In this document: one piece after another, positions 1 through 8,386 of the stretch
How the letters are laid out: each line of letters starts with the position of its first letter
How positions within the stretch are numbered: position 1 is the stretch's first letter
Source: JBKCHH01 sp046302855
GTDB lineage: Bacteria > Pseudomonadota > Alphaproteobacteria > Rickettsiales > UBA8987
Reading direction: 5' to 3'
Assembly (NCBI GenBank): GCA_046302855.1
Contig: JBKCHH010000077.1
Coordinates: 1-37,803 of the forward strand
DNA length: 37,803 bases
Notes under the pieces: generated by a model
What the model saw: the letters and a program-made list of their open reading frames with translations, nothing else
Databases searched by the model: none
What the model was told of the DNA's origin: nothing
Position numbers and translations under genes: made by a program

Positions 1-123
1 TTTTAATAAAATCTACTAAAATTCTTTTAAAATACCCTCTACACCTTTCCAAAATTCCACCCCTACCTACCCAAAATCAACACAAAAATCAAAAACTACC
101 CTCCAAACCACCATCACCCATAT

Positions 124-137
124 TGCGCAGAGGTCTT
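124..137 (-). repeat. Solo copy of the AAGACCTCTGC repeat end
   Basis: Read on the minus strand this site gives AAGACCTCTGCGCA. The first 11 bases are identical to 36961-36971 and differ by one base from the minus-strand reading of 37093-37103. Bases 1-123 hold no convincing reading frame on either strand. If an element of the same size as 36961-37103 ended here, its other end would fall just before the window start, so it cannot be checked from this window. Confidence 0.4.
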
Positions 138-193
138 TAAAATCTTTTTGTTTTTCTAATTTCATATAACTGAATAGATTTGGACCAACAAAC

Positions 194-238
194 TTTCGTC
201 ACAAGTTTATCCTCGCTTTGCTCGGACTAGTGACGAAA
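194..238. repeat. Long imperfect hairpin, 13-base arms
   Basis: TTTCGTCACAAGT (194-206) and ACTAGTGACGAAA (226-238) are inverted copies matching at 12 of 13 positions, around a 19-base centre rich in CTCGC/GCTCG. No T-run follows on either strand, so a Rho-independent terminator is not supported. It resembles a small dispersed palindromic element or an RNA-processing hairpin. It lies beyond the 3' end of tRNA-Pro. Confidence 0.5.
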
Positions 239-245
239 ACCTCTT

Positions 246-276
246 CAATTTTAAGCAAGCAAAGCTTGCCAAATTG
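246..276 (-). terminator. Hairpin just downstream of tRNA-Pro (processing or weak terminator)
   Basis: CAATTT (246-251) pairs with AAATTG (271-276), and inside it GCAAGC (255-260) pairs with GCTTGC (264-269) across an AAA loop. On the minus strand the structure begins five bases after the CCA end of tRNA-Pro, where a 3' processing signal or terminator would sit. It is followed by TTGAAGAG rather than a clear T-run, so true terminator function is uncertain. Confidence 0.4.
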
Positions 277-281
277 GCGGA

Positions 282-358
282 TGGTCGGAGTGGCGGGATT
301 TGAACCCACGACCCCTAGCCCCCCAGACTAGTGCGCTACCAGGCTACGCCACACTCCG
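282..358 (-). tRNA. tRNA-Pro, anticodon GGG
   Basis: The minus strand folds into a complete 77-base cloverleaf. The 5' acceptor strand begins CGGAGTG and pairs with the 3' strand. The anticodon arm has a CTAGT/GCTAG stem and a seven-base loop CTGGGGG, giving anticodon GGG (reads CCC and, by wobble, CCU). The T loop is TTCAAAT. The discriminator base is A and the CCA end is encoded. It is transcribed away from doxX. Its upstream side (365-385) carries part of the dispersed repeat also seen at 16625-16658 and 36961-36994. Confidence 0.95.
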
Positions 359-364
359 TTAAAA

Positions 365-385
365 GCATAATTCTACTTCTATGGA
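365..385 (+). repeat. Partial copy of the dispersed TCTACTTCTATGGA repeat
   Basis: The 21 bases here match 36970-36990 at 19 positions, sharing the uninterrupted core TCTACTTCTATGGA. The flanks do not match, so this is a partial copy. It lies 6 bp upstream of tRNA-Pro and could overlap that gene's promoter on the minus strand, where it reads TAGAATTAT. Confidence 0.45.
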
Positions 386-477
386 GTGTTCACTAATCCA
401 TTTTTCCCTAATCCGCAAAAGTTTTTTTTGACTTTGATTGTGTTTTAAAATAGCCTCACACTTCAAAAAAATAGAAA

Positions 478-1005
478 ATGGTTAAAGCACTCGTAAATTT
501 TATAAAGGCGGTTTATAATTTTTCAGATAAGTATCTGGTTGGGCTGTTTGATTTGTTCGCAAGGCTATATATTGCCAATATATTTTTTCAATCTGGCCTG
601 TTAAAATTTAGAAACTATCTTAATAATAACTGGGATTTAACCATCGAGCTATTTACTAGCGAACACCCCCCAATTTTACGCCCAGAGGTAATGAAGTTTT
701 TAGGATTTTCTGGCGACCCTATTCAAATTATGCCCATCCACTTTGCAGCCTTTCTTGGAACCTTTTCTGAAATATTTTTTTCCCTTCTACTTGCCATTGG
801 TTTTTTAGGTAGAATTGGAGCCTTTGGTTTACTGATGGTAACTTTAATTATTCAAATAACTTACAAGGATTTAAACGAACATTACTACTGGTTTATAATT
901 TTGGGCATGTTTTTTGTGCGTGGGGCGGGTAAAATTTCAATTGATCACCTAATAAAAGTTAATTTCTTAGAAAATAAATCAGGCAAACAAAGTGGCAAAA
1001 GATAG
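478..1005 (+). CDS. DoxX family membrane protein
   Basis: A 175-residue integral membrane protein of the DoxX family. About four hydrophobic segments are visible: roughly residues 20-40, 88-108, 112-128 and 134-150. The segment around residues 24-43 (FDLFARLYIANIFFQSGLLK) matches the typical DoxX start, where an arginine in the first helix precedes a region ending in G.xK. DoxX proteins are associated with quinone/redox or sulfur metabolism, but the reaction for this member cannot be given. It is the first gene of a plus-strand run. Its end overlaps the GTG start of radA by 14 bases, which suggests translational coupling. The start is an ATG at the first good position after a 119-base gap from tRNA-Pro. 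Family call is confident; function is open. Confidence 0.85.
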   Translation: MVKALVNFIKAVYNFSDKYLVGLFDLFARLYIANIFFQSGLLKFRNYLNNNWDLTIELFTSEHPPILRPEVMKFLGFSGDPIQIMPIHFAAFLGTFSEIFFSLLLAIGFLGRIGAFGLLMVTLIIQITYKDLNEHYYWFIILGMFFVRGAGKISIDHLIKVNFLENKSGKQSGKR

Positions 1006-2350
1006 TTTAACCTTTCAATGTCAATCCTGTGGGAATGTTACAAGCAAGTGGATTGGCAAATGCACTGGTTGTGGCGAGTGGAATACAATTATTGAAGCAA
1101 CTGCTCAAAAGCAAAACTTTTCGCTAATTAGCAAAAAGGGCAAGAATACTATTATACTTGGCGAAATAGGCTCGGAACTAACAAAAGAAAACCGTGTTAT
1201 TTCTGGCATTGATGAATTTGATTTAGTGCTAGGGCAGGGCATAACGGAAGGTTCTAGCATTTTAATAGGGGGTGATCCAGGAATTGGCAAATCAACCCTG
1301 CTTTTACAAGTAGCAGATAATATTAGCAAAAATTACCCCAATCAACCAACCATTTACATAACGGGGGAGGAGTCTGAAACACAAGTTAAGCAAAGGGCTT
1401 TGCGGTTAAACATTAAAGATTCCAAAGCAAAGCTAGCCAATGCCACAAAGGTTGAGGAGATTTTAAAATTAATTGAAGAAACAAGGCCCATCTGCATTAT
1501 AATAGATTCCATCCAAACCATGTTTTTAGAGGCAGTAGAATCTTCCCCTGGTACGGTTACGCAAGTTCGTGCCAGTGCCTTTGAAATAATTTCTCTGTGC
1601 AAAAGATTAAATGTAATAGTGTTTTTTGTAGGCCATGTAACTAAAGAGGGGCAAATTGCAGGCCCTAAAGTGCTAGAACATATGGTAGATACGGTGCTTT
1701 ATTTTGAAGGGGATAAGGGGCTAAATTATCGCCTAATTCGCTCCATAAAAAATCGTTTTGGTTCAGCTAATGAAATTGGCGTATTTGAAATGAGCGATAG
1801 GGGGCTAAATTCCGTTTCTAACCCATCCAAACTTTTTATTTCAGAGACATCTGGCGAAACACCAGGTTCCGTGTTGTTTCCAGGCATTGAAGGCTCAAGG
1901 GTGGTGATGGTAGAAATCCAAGCCCTTATTACCCCAACCAATATGTCCATTCCAAGAAGGGCAGTAATTGGGTGGGATATAAATAGGCTTTCTATGGTGC
2001 TTGCCATTTTGCAAAACTACTGTGGCATTGTTCTTTATGACAAGGAAATTTACTTAAATGTTACTGGCGGATACAAAATTAATGAACCGGGGGCAGATTT
2101 AGCCGTAGCCATTGCCATCTATTCTAATTTAGCAAAGCTAGTTTTACCCTCTAAACCAATAGTTTTTGGTGAGATTGGCTTAAGTGGCGAGGTTAGAGAG
2201 GTCTCTAACCTAGAAAAACGCTTAAAAGAGGCTAGAAAATTAGGTTTTAGTGATGCTATAACTAATTATAAGGGTGCGAAGAATCACGAATTAAAAAACT
2301 TTACCATTAAAAATTTATCAAATATAAAAAATCTAAAATCTGTTTTCTAA
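992..2350 (+). CDS. radA: DNA repair protein RadA
   Basis: RadA (Sms) is a RecA-like ATPase that promotes branch migration and processing of recombination intermediates. The 452 residues have the full family layout. There is an N-terminal zinc finger with Cys10, Cys13, Cys24 and Cys27, and a Walker A motif GGDPGIGKST at residues 93-102. A Walker B-like stretch IIIDS lies near residue 170, and the RadA-specific KNRFG motif is at 253-257. A Lon-protease-like C-terminal domain runs from about residue 275. The start is GTG, giving MAKDSLTFQCQSCG, the usual N-terminus; it lies inside the end of doxX. cvpA follows after 17 bases, a neighbour often seen next to radA in alphaproteobacteria. Length is normal. 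Confidence 0.97.
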   Translation: MAKDSLTFQCQSCGNVTSKWIGKCTGCGEWNTIIEATAQKQNFSLISKKGKNTIILGEIGSELTKENRVISGIDEFDLVLGQGITEGSSILIGGDPGIGKSTLLLQVADNISKNYPNQPTIYITGEESETQVKQRALRLNIKDSKAKLANATKVEEILKLIEETRPICIIIDSIQTMFLEAVESSPGTVTQVRASAFEIISLCKRLNVIVFFVGHVTKEGQIAGPKVLEHMVDTVLYFEGDKGLNYRLIRSIKNRFGSANEIGVFEMSDRGLNSVSNPSKLFISETSGETPGSVLFPGIEGSRVVMVEIQALITPTNMSIPRRAVIGWDINRLSMVLAILQNYCGIVLYDKEIYLNVTGGYKINEPGADLAVAIAIYSNLAKLVLPSKPIVFGEIGLSGEVREVSNLEKRLKEARKLGFSDAITNYKGAKNHELKNFTIKNLSNIKNLKSVF

Positions 2351-2367
2351 AGCAATAAATTTGAAAA

Positions 2368-3078
2368 ATGTTCACTGAATTTGATATTTTAGTAATTTTA
2401 ATTTTGCTGGTATATAGTTTTGTGGTGTTCAACAAGGGTTTGATTGTAGAGATTTTAGATTTAATTTGCTATTTGGGTTCTGCCTTTTTCACTTATTTTT
2501 TCTACTCCTACGCCCTGCAGGCAATTTCACCCCAAGATACTAAAAACATCTATATAAATTTTGGTGTAGTATTTGGCCTGTTTATAATTTCTTATATTCT
2601 TTTGTATCTATTCAAACTGGGTATTGTTTCTGCCGTGGGTGGCGGGGTTAGAAGTTTTTTTGATAAGTTTTTAGGGCTAATTTTTGGTTTTGCTAAGGGT
2701 TTTTTAATAGCAAGCCTTGTTCATTTTATAATTGTTTTGGTTTTAGTTAGCCCGCCAGAATGGCTAACAAAGGGTGCAACCTATAGTATAACTGAATATG
2801 GGCAAAAAACCATTATTGGTTTATTAGGTGATAAAAACAATCTAGTTATTAAGGCTAGAAATACCGGATATGAATCTATTAATACCGAGAAAAAACCCGT
2901 AGAAGAAAAGATTGAGGAAAAACTACCAGAAGCTGAAGTTCCAGAAGTTCCTTCTACAATTAATTCTATTGAGCCTCCAAAACCATTAGATAAGGCAGTT
3001 GATAAGGGCGAGGAAGAAAAAATTCATCAAGAGTTAAAAAAAGAGATTAATAAAGAGATGGATTTGGATGGTATTTAG
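2368..3078 (+). CDS. cvpA: CvpA family membrane protein
   Basis: CvpA-family inner-membrane protein, 236 residues. Four hydrophobic helices fill residues 1-130 (near 5-25, 30-50, 62-85 and 100-127). The glycine-rich GGGVRSFFDKFLGLIFGFAK stretch at about 91-110 is typical of the family. Family members are linked to colicin V export and envelope stress; the molecular role is not settled. From about residue 160 there is a charged tail rich in Lys, Glu and Pro, probably cytoplasmic and disordered. The gene sits between radA and rnd, and its last 11 bases overlap the rnd start, so the three are probably translated from one mRNA. Confidence 0.88.
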   Translation: MFTEFDILVILILLVYSFVVFNKGLIVEILDLICYLGSAFFTYFFYSYALQAISPQDTKNIYINFGVVFGLFIISYILLYLFKLGIVSAVGGGVRSFFDKFLGLIFGFAKGFLIASLVHFIIVLVLVSPPEWLTKGATYSITEYGQKTIIGLLGDKNNLVIKARNTGYESINTEKKPVEEKIEEKLPEAEVPEVPSTINSIEPPKPLDKAVDKGEEEKIHQELKKEINKEMDLDGI

Positions 3079-4219
3079 TGGCGTAATAACAAACGCAGAA
3101 GATTTAGAGCAGTTTTATAAAAAAGCCATAGAGCTTGGCAAGGTTGCAGTTGACACTGAATTTTCTAGAAAAAGATCTTACTTCCCAGAAATTTCGCTTA
3201 TTCAATTTGGCCTGTATGATGAACATATCTGTATAGATGCCATAGAAAATAAAGAACTTTTGCCCCTTGCGAAAGAAATCTTAACCAATACCGCCATATT
3301 AAAAGTATTCCATGCCCTTGATCAAGATTTATCTGGCTTAAACCGCTTACTTTCAATTAAAACCGCCCCTTTTTTCGATACCCAAATAGCTAGCAATATT
3401 TGCAATCTAGGTAGCGATATTAGCTACCATAATCTAGTAAAAAAACTGCTAAATATTAATCTAGATAGTAGCATAAAAAATATCAATTATATGGAAAATT
3501 GGTTGCACCGCCCCCTTTCGCAAGAACATATAGACTATGCCTTAAGCGATGTTGCCCATCTATTAAAAAGCTATGATATTTTGCTAGAAAAATTGCAAGA
3601 ACTAGACCGCTTAGATTGGCTAGAAGAAGAGCAACAAAAGTTCTTAAAAGAAAACTTTGATGTAAAAAGTAATTCTGGTCTAATAAATGGTATAAATTTT
3701 AGCTTTAATAGCGAAGCTGTGCGTCAAAAATTCTATAATCTATATATCTGGCGGGAATATAGGGCAAGAAGGCTAAATATACCCAAAAACTCTATTATTG
3801 TAGATAATGATTTATTAACAATAGCTTACAAGGGCTTGCACTCAAGAGTTAATTTAGATTCTGATGCTAGGGGGGAAATAAATGAGCTTCTTGCAAACCC
3901 CAAAACCTATAAGGGTAACAATGGCTTCATCTTAAACTTTAGGGAGCAAAATCTGTTTGATTTGCTAAAACTTTACATCAAATGCCTAAGTTTTGAACTA
4001 AATATTTTAGATAAGCTAATGGTAAATAATGAGGAATTAAAAAAATTCTTATTGGCAGAGGTTGTTGATAGTAAAAATATGGGTTTGGGAAGGGAAAGCT
4101 CTTTAAACAAGGGTTGGCGAGGCAAGATTTTGGGCGAAAGACTAAAAAACTTCCTAAGTGGCAAAATTGTAGCCAAGGTAAATGGAATGGATATTGTTTT
4201 TACTAATGCGGCACTTTGA
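3068..4219 (+). CDS. rnd: Ribonuclease D
   Basis: RNase D is a 3'-5' exoribonuclease of the DEDD superfamily that trims tRNA and other RNA 3' ends. The 383-residue product shows the Exo I motif VDTEF with metal ligands Asp29 and Glu31. Exo II is HALDQDLSGL near residue 95, and Exo III is YALSDVAHLL near residue 158. An HRDC-like C-terminal region covers about 210-380. The length matches the family. It is the last gene of the doxX-radA-cvpA-rnd run and faces cydB tail to tail across 46 bases. That gap contains a short TTAGG-TAAG-CCTAA stem that is too small to call a terminator confidently. Confidence 0.95.
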   Translation: MVFSGVITNAEDLEQFYKKAIELGKVAVDTEFSRKRSYFPEISLIQFGLYDEHICIDAIENKELLPLAKEILTNTAILKVFHALDQDLSGLNRLLSIKTAPFFDTQIASNICNLGSDISYHNLVKKLLNINLDSSIKNINYMENWLHRPLSQEHIDYALSDVAHLLKSYDILLEKLQELDRLDWLEEEQQKFLKENFDVKSNSGLINGINFSFNSEAVRQKFYNLYIWREYRARRLNIPKNSIIVDNDLLTIAYKGLHSRVNLDSDARGEINELLANPKTYKGNNGFILNFREQNLFDLLKLYIKCLSFELNILDKLMVNNEELKKFLLAEVVDSKNMGLGRESSLNKGWRGKILGERLKNFLSGKIVAKVNGMDIVFTNAAL

Positions 4220-4265
4220 AAGCATAATTAAAGAAATGGGGTTTAGGTAAGCCTAATATAAAATT

Positions 4266-5276
4266 TCAATAATACCTAAGTTCCTTAACCTTGCCCCAAA
4301 ATACGCGGTAAGCGAAGATGGTATAGAATATTATGAATGGTAGCACTAACAAGGCACCAACCAATATTATCACAAGGGCTTCTGTTGAGGATGCTGCCTG
4401 CCATATATCAATTTTATCCTGCACTAAATAGGGGAAGAAGCTATATGCCAAGCCCACAAAGCCAAGTAGAAACAAGCCAGCTGCACCAGCAAAAGGCACC
4501 CAGCATTTTTTATCTTTAGGCAAGGGTAGCTTTCTTAAAACTAGCTCTAAATATATAAGTAAGGCTAAGGTGATAAGTGGAATTGGCAGTAAATAAAACA
4601 GCTGTGGTAGGTGAAACCATTTTTCATAAATCCGCTCACTTACTAAAGGAGTGGCAATTGAAACTAGTGCCATACCAATGGCTGTGCCTAAAAGGGAAAA
4701 CCTTGCGAAGCGAACTGCCTTTTTTTGCAAATCTCCTTCGGTTTTCATAATTAACCAAGAGGCGCCAACAAAGCTGTATCCTGAAGCTAAACAGATGCCA
4801 ACCAAAATACCAAAGGCAATGTTAATTAAGGTTGCATCAAACCCCACAATATAGGCCCCTAACATATAGCCTTGTGCAAGGGCGGTGGTGAGCGAGCCAC
4901 CAATAAAGGCCTTATCCCATAAATGTTTATGAGGGTCTTTTGCCTTGGCTCTAAATTCAAAAGAAACGCCCCGTAGAATTAAGCCCGCTAACATAATAAC
5001 TACTGGCAAGTAAAGGGCGGTTAAAATAACCCCGTGGGCTAGGGGGAAGGCAACTAAAAGAAGCCCAACGCTTAATACCAGCCAAGTTTCATTAGCATCC
5101 CAAAAAGGGCCAATTGAGGCAACCATTAGGTCTTTTTCCTTGTCAGTAGCCCTGATCATTAGTATGCCCACCCCTAAATCATAGCCATCTAAAATCACAT
5201 AAACAAATACCGCCACCCCCATTAAAACCACAAATATTACCGGAAGCCAGTAAACCCAATCTATAAGGTTAGCCAT
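4266..5276 (-). CDS. cydB: Cytochrome bd-type quinol oxidase subunit II
   Basis: CydB is the second subunit of bd-type quinol oxidase, which reduces O2 to water with electrons from quinol in the inner membrane. The 336 residues form about eight to nine hydrophobic helices. The conserved N-terminal DGYDLGVG segment (about 30-37) and the following FWDANETWLVL stretch near 58-68 are clear family signatures. It follows cydA by 9 bases and ends the seven-gene minus-strand unit that begins with ccmC. A cydX-like small subunit was not seen after it; the next gene, rnd, is on the other strand. Confidence 0.96.
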   Translation of the reverse strand: MANLIDWVYWLPVIFVVLMGVAVFVYVILDGYDLGVGILMIRATDKEKDLMVASIGPFWDANETWLVLSVGLLLVAFPLAHGVILTALYLPVVIMLAGLILRGVSFEFRAKAKDPHKHLWDKAFIGGSLTTALAQGYMLGAYIVGFDATLINIAFGILVGICLASGYSFVGASWLIMKTEGDLQKKAVRFARFSLLGTAIGMALVSIATPLVSERIYEKWFHLPQLFYLLPIPLITLALLIYLELVLRKLPLPKDKKCWVPFAGAAGLFLLGFVGLAYSFFPYLVQDKIDIWQAASSTEALVIILVGALLVLPFIIFYTIFAYRVFWGKVKELRYY

Positions 5277-5285
5277 ATTTTCTCC

Positions 5286-6641
5286 TTATTTTTTAGAAGT
5301 TAAAAATTCTTTTGTAGCAAAGCCTATTTCATTACTATTTTTGTTCTCTTCCCCAGCTTTTCTAGCCAAGTAAAATACCACAGATACAAAAGAGCCAATT
5401 AAAATGGCATATAGGGCAAGATAAATGGTTAGGCTAGTGGTAAGAAGCGGAGTAGCAATATCTGCCACTGCATCCTTTGTGGTAAGAACACCCGTTACTA
5501 ACCAAGGTTGTCGACCAATTTCGGTTACATACCAGCCTGCTAAAACGGCAACCCAGCCAGAAAAGGTTAGTAGAACTAAAACATAAGCAAATTTTTTGCC
5601 GATATTATTTTTTCTATTTAGTTTCCAAGCCCCATACCAAGCAGCTACTAGCATTAACACACCTACCCCTACCATTACTCTAAAGGCAAAAAATACCGGT
5701 GATACCGGTGGATGATTGCCTTTAAATTCATTCAAACCCTTTATTTCCCCATCAATACTACCAGTTACTATAAGGCTAGCTAGGTTTGGAATTGAAACTT
5801 CTAAATCATTACTCCTAGTTTTTTCGTTAGGAACGGCAAATAACACTAAAGGAGCTTTGGTTTTAGTTTCCCATACACCCTCCATCGCAGCAATTTTTGC
5901 AGGCTGATATTTAAAGGTATTTACCCCGTGGGCATGCCCAACTAAAATTTGCACAGGCACTAGAAAAGCAGCCAAATAAATACCAGTTTTAAGGGCAGAA
6001 ATTACCGCTGGCGACTTATCTTTTTTAAGTAATCTATAGGCAGAAACTCCAGCTACTAAAAAGCTAGCAGTTAAACCAGAGGCAATTAGCATGTGAAGCA
6101 TACGGTAAGGAAAGGAAGGGTTAAACAAAACCTCTAACCAATTAGTTGCGTGAACTACACCTTCTTTTATCTCATACCCTGCTGGAGTATGCATCCAAGA
6201 GTTTAAAACTAATATCCAAAAGGCAGAAAAGGTAGTGCCAAAAGCAACTAAGATAGTGGCAAGATTATGCACCTTGTTTGAAACCTTATTAAAGCCAAAA
6301 AGCATTATGCCCAAAAATGTTGCTTCCAAAAAGAAGGCGGTTAGAACCTCATAAGCAAGTAAAGGGCCTGCAATATTACCAACCTTTAACATAAAACCCG
6401 GCCAATTGGTGCCAAATTGGAAAGACATGGTAATGCCACTTACTACACCTAGTGCAAAGCAAAGGGCGAAAATCTTTACCCAAAATCGGTAGCAATCCAT
6501 CCACTTTACATCATTAGTGCGGTTAAACTTAACCTTAAAGAATAGTAATATCCAACCCAAGGCTATGGTTATAGATGGGAAAAGTATGTGAAAACTAATA
6601 TTGGTGGCAAACTGTATTCTAGATAGAATAAATGGATCCAT
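5286..6641 (-). CDS. cydA: Cytochrome bd-type quinol oxidase subunit I, short Q-loop (CIO-like)
   Basis: CydA carries the haem b and quinol-oxidising sites of bd oxidase. It has 451 residues. The start, MDPFILSRIQFATNISFHILFPS, contains the conserved His near residue 18. The GRQPWLVTGVL signature lies in the last third. The Q-loop between the GHAHG segment (about 236) and the next helix is short, as in cyanide-insensitive (CIO-type) oxidases rather than E. coli-type long-loop forms. It lies 15 bases after leuD and 9 bases before cydB. Together with ccoN at 34256 it gives the cell two terminal oxidases suited to low oxygen. The CIO subclass is inferred from loop length only. Confidence 0.96.
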   Translation of the reverse strand: MDPFILSRIQFATNISFHILFPSITIALGWILLFFKVKFNRTNDVKWMDCYRFWVKIFALCFALGVVSGITMSFQFGTNWPGFMLKVGNIAGPLLAYEVLTAFFLEATFLGIMLFGFNKVSNKVHNLATILVAFGTTFSAFWILVLNSWMHTPAGYEIKEGVVHATNWLEVLFNPSFPYRMLHMLIASGLTASFLVAGVSAYRLLKKDKSPAVISALKTGIYLAAFLVPVQILVGHAHGVNTFKYQPAKIAAMEGVWETKTKAPLVLFAVPNEKTRSNDLEVSIPNLASLIVTGSIDGEIKGLNEFKGNHPPVSPVFFAFRVMVGVGVLMLVAAWYGAWKLNRKNNIGKKFAYVLVLLTFSGWVAVLAGWYVTEIGRQPWLVTGVLTTKDAVADIATPLLTTSLTIYLALYAILIGSFVSVVFYLARKAGEENKNSNEIGFATKEFLTSKK

Positions 6642-6656
6642 AAGTTCTATTAATTG

Positions 6657-7277
6657 TTATAAAGCCTCATTATACAGCCAAGGCAATTTTTGCTGGTTTT
6701 TCTTTTCAAAGGCAGAAATCTTACTCTGCTTTTGCAAAGTTAAGCCAATATCATCTAGGCCGTTTAATAAACGATGTTTGCGATAATCTTCAATGGAGAA
6801 ACTATATTTTTTCCCACTGGGGGATAAAATATACTGCTCCTTTAAATTAACAGCAAATTTTGCGTTAGAACCACTATTAGCATCGTGCGATAACTCTTCC
6901 ACCTGCTTTTTGTCTAATTGGATTGGTAAAATACCGTTTTTAAAGCAGTTGTTATAAAAAATATCTGCGAAAGATGAGGCAATTAAACACTGAATACCAA
7001 AATCTAGCAATGCCCAAGGTGCATGTTCACGCGAAGAGCCACAACCAAAGTTTTCGCCAGCAATTAAAATCCCCGCCTTATTGTAGGGCGATTTATTTAA
7101 AATGAAGTCTTTATTTTCATTACCCTTACTATCAAACCGCATTTCATAAAAAAGCCCTTCTTTTAAACCAGTTCTTTTGATGGTTTTTAAGAACTGTTTT
7201 GGAATTATCATATCTGTATCAATATTATTTATTGGCAGATAGACGGCAATTGTTTCTAAAATAGAGAATTTTTTCAT
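6657..7277 (-). CDS. leuD: 3-isopropylmalate dehydratase small subunit
   Basis: LeuD forms the small (swivel) subunit of isopropylmalate isomerase in leucine biosynthesis; the Fe-S catalytic subunit LeuC is not in this window. The 206 residues are normal for the family. The early segment NNIDTDMIIPKQFLK and the active-site loop GCGSSREHAPWAL near 78-90 are diagnostic. The ATG overlaps the dprA stop by four bases (ATGA type), so it is probably translationally coupled to dprA. cydA follows after 15 bases. Its position inside a unit of unrelated genes, without leuC or leuB, is unusual. Leucine synthesis would separate this organism from classical Rickettsia. Confidence 0.95.
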   Translation of the reverse strand: MKKFSILETIAVYLPINNIDTDMIIPKQFLKTIKRTGLKEGLFYEMRFDSKGNENKDFILNKSPYNKAGILIAGENFGCGSSREHAPWALLDFGIQCLIASSFADIFYNNCFKNGILPIQLDKKQVEELSHDANSGSNAKFAVNLKEQYILSPSGKKYSFSIEDYRKHRLLNGLDDIGLTLQKQSKISAFEKKNQQKLPWLYNEAL

Positions 7278-8386
7278 AGTTTAATACTAAACCTATTGTT
7301 TGGATAGCGGATAATTTTATCCGCCAATTCTAGTTCTACTATAAGAATTTGTAAAGCCCTAGCCTCTATATTTAACTGCTTTTTTATATCCTTTAATTCA
7401 GCTGGCGTTAGGGATAAAAGGGATAGCAATTCCTGTCTTTTTTCATTTAAATAAGAATCATTAATTTTTAGTTGAGCGTAATCTTCTTTTACCTCTTCAA
7501 ACAAATCATAATCTTTGGTTTTTCTAATGTTTTGGGATTGGATATTTTTTATAATATCATCAATTTCTTCAGTTAAATAGGCACCTTGCTTTATTAGCAT
7601 ATTTGTGCCTCTGCATCTGGCATCTAAGGGGGAACCGGGCACGGCAAAAACATCCCTACCCTGCTCATTTGCCATTCTGGCTGTAATTAATGAGCCTGAA
7701 TTTAAACTTGCCTCAACTACCAATACCGCCTTTGAAAGGCCAGAAATAATGCGGTTTCTTTTTGGAAAATGCTCTGCCTTTGGCACAGACCCAAGGGGAG
7801 CTTCTGAAACTATTAGCCCATCTGCTAAAAGCTCCTCATAGAGTTTTTTATTTTCCGGCGGATAAATAAAATCAATGCCACCTGCCAGCACGGCAATAGT
7901 TCCTGTATTTTTGCTTGCTTGGTGAACGGCAGTATCTATACCGCGTGCTAGGCCAGAAACTGTTGCGTAGCCTTCCTTCCCTATATCTTTTGCTATCATT
8001 TCAGCAAATTTTAAACCAGCCATAGAGGCATTTCTTGAGCCAACAATTCCTATTTTTCCCTTTTGCAGAATTTCTCTATTACCCCTTATGGTTATAACTG
8101 GCGGGGCATCATAGATGTTTTTTAGTAAAGCTGGATATGCCTCATCAAAAATAGAAATAATTTCTGCCCCTATCTTTTGAGTTTTTTCAACCTCCCTTTC
8201 TACTTCTTTTAAAGAGGCTATTTTTATGGGCTTTTGCCTGCCACCCTTAAGGGATAATTCCTCAATATTTTTTAGGGCATTTTCTGGCGTTTTATAGATT
8301 TCAATTAAGGTTTTAAAAGTAGCCGGCCCCACATTTTCAGAGCGAAACAGGCGAAGGGTGTGTAGGGTTGCTTTATCCATCATCAT
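7274..8386 (-). CDS. dprA: DNA processing protein DprA
   Basis: DprA (Smf) binds incoming single-stranded DNA and loads RecA during natural transformation. The Rossmann-like core shows GSRNAS, SGLARGIDTAVHQ, LAGGIDFIYPPEN and PKRNRIISGLS in the usual order, followed by GSLITARMANEQGRDVFAVP. An N-terminal helical region and a C-terminal winged-helix-like region (about the last 60 residues) flank it. I start at the ATG at 8386, whose A is shared with the upstream TAA stop (TAATG). An in-frame TTG at 8425 would add 13 residues but lies deeper inside the neighbour. The product is then 370 residues. It overlaps leuD by four bases. Whether the cell is transformable cannot be judged here, since no com genes are present. 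Confidence 0.95.
   Translation of the reverse strand: MMMDKATLHTLRLFRSENVGPATFKTLIEIYKTPENALKNIEELSLKGGRQKPIKIASLKEVEREVEKTQKIGAEIISIFDEAYPALLKNIYDAPPVITIRGNREILQKGKIGIVGSRNASMAGLKFAEMIAKDIGKEGYATVSGLARGIDTAVHQASKNTGTIAVLAGGIDFIYPPENKKLYEELLADGLIVSEAPLGSVPKAEHFPKRNRIISGLSKAVLVVEASLNSGSLITARMANEQGRDVFAVPGSPLDARCRGTNMLIKQGAYLTEEIDDIIKNIQSQNIRKTKDYDLFEEVKEDYAQLKINDSYLNEKRQELLSLLSLTPAELKDIKKQLNIEARALQILIVELELADKIIRYPNNRFSIKL

Noticed and set aside
1..123. Possible coding sequence entering from the left edge
   Set aside because: All frames are broken or lack plausible codons; C-rich low-complexity sequence only.
428..451. TTGACT...TAAAAT promoter-like pair before doxX
   Set aside because: The spacer is only 12 bases, too short for a sigma-70 promoter; no better pair was found.
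4223..4245. GCATAATTAAA motif also seen near 23345
   Set aside because: An 11-base AT-rich match in two gene-end regions can arise by chance in this base composition.
4220..4265. Short stem TTAGG-TAAG-CCTAA between rnd and cydB as a bidirectional terminator
   Set aside because: Only five base pairs and no clear T-run.
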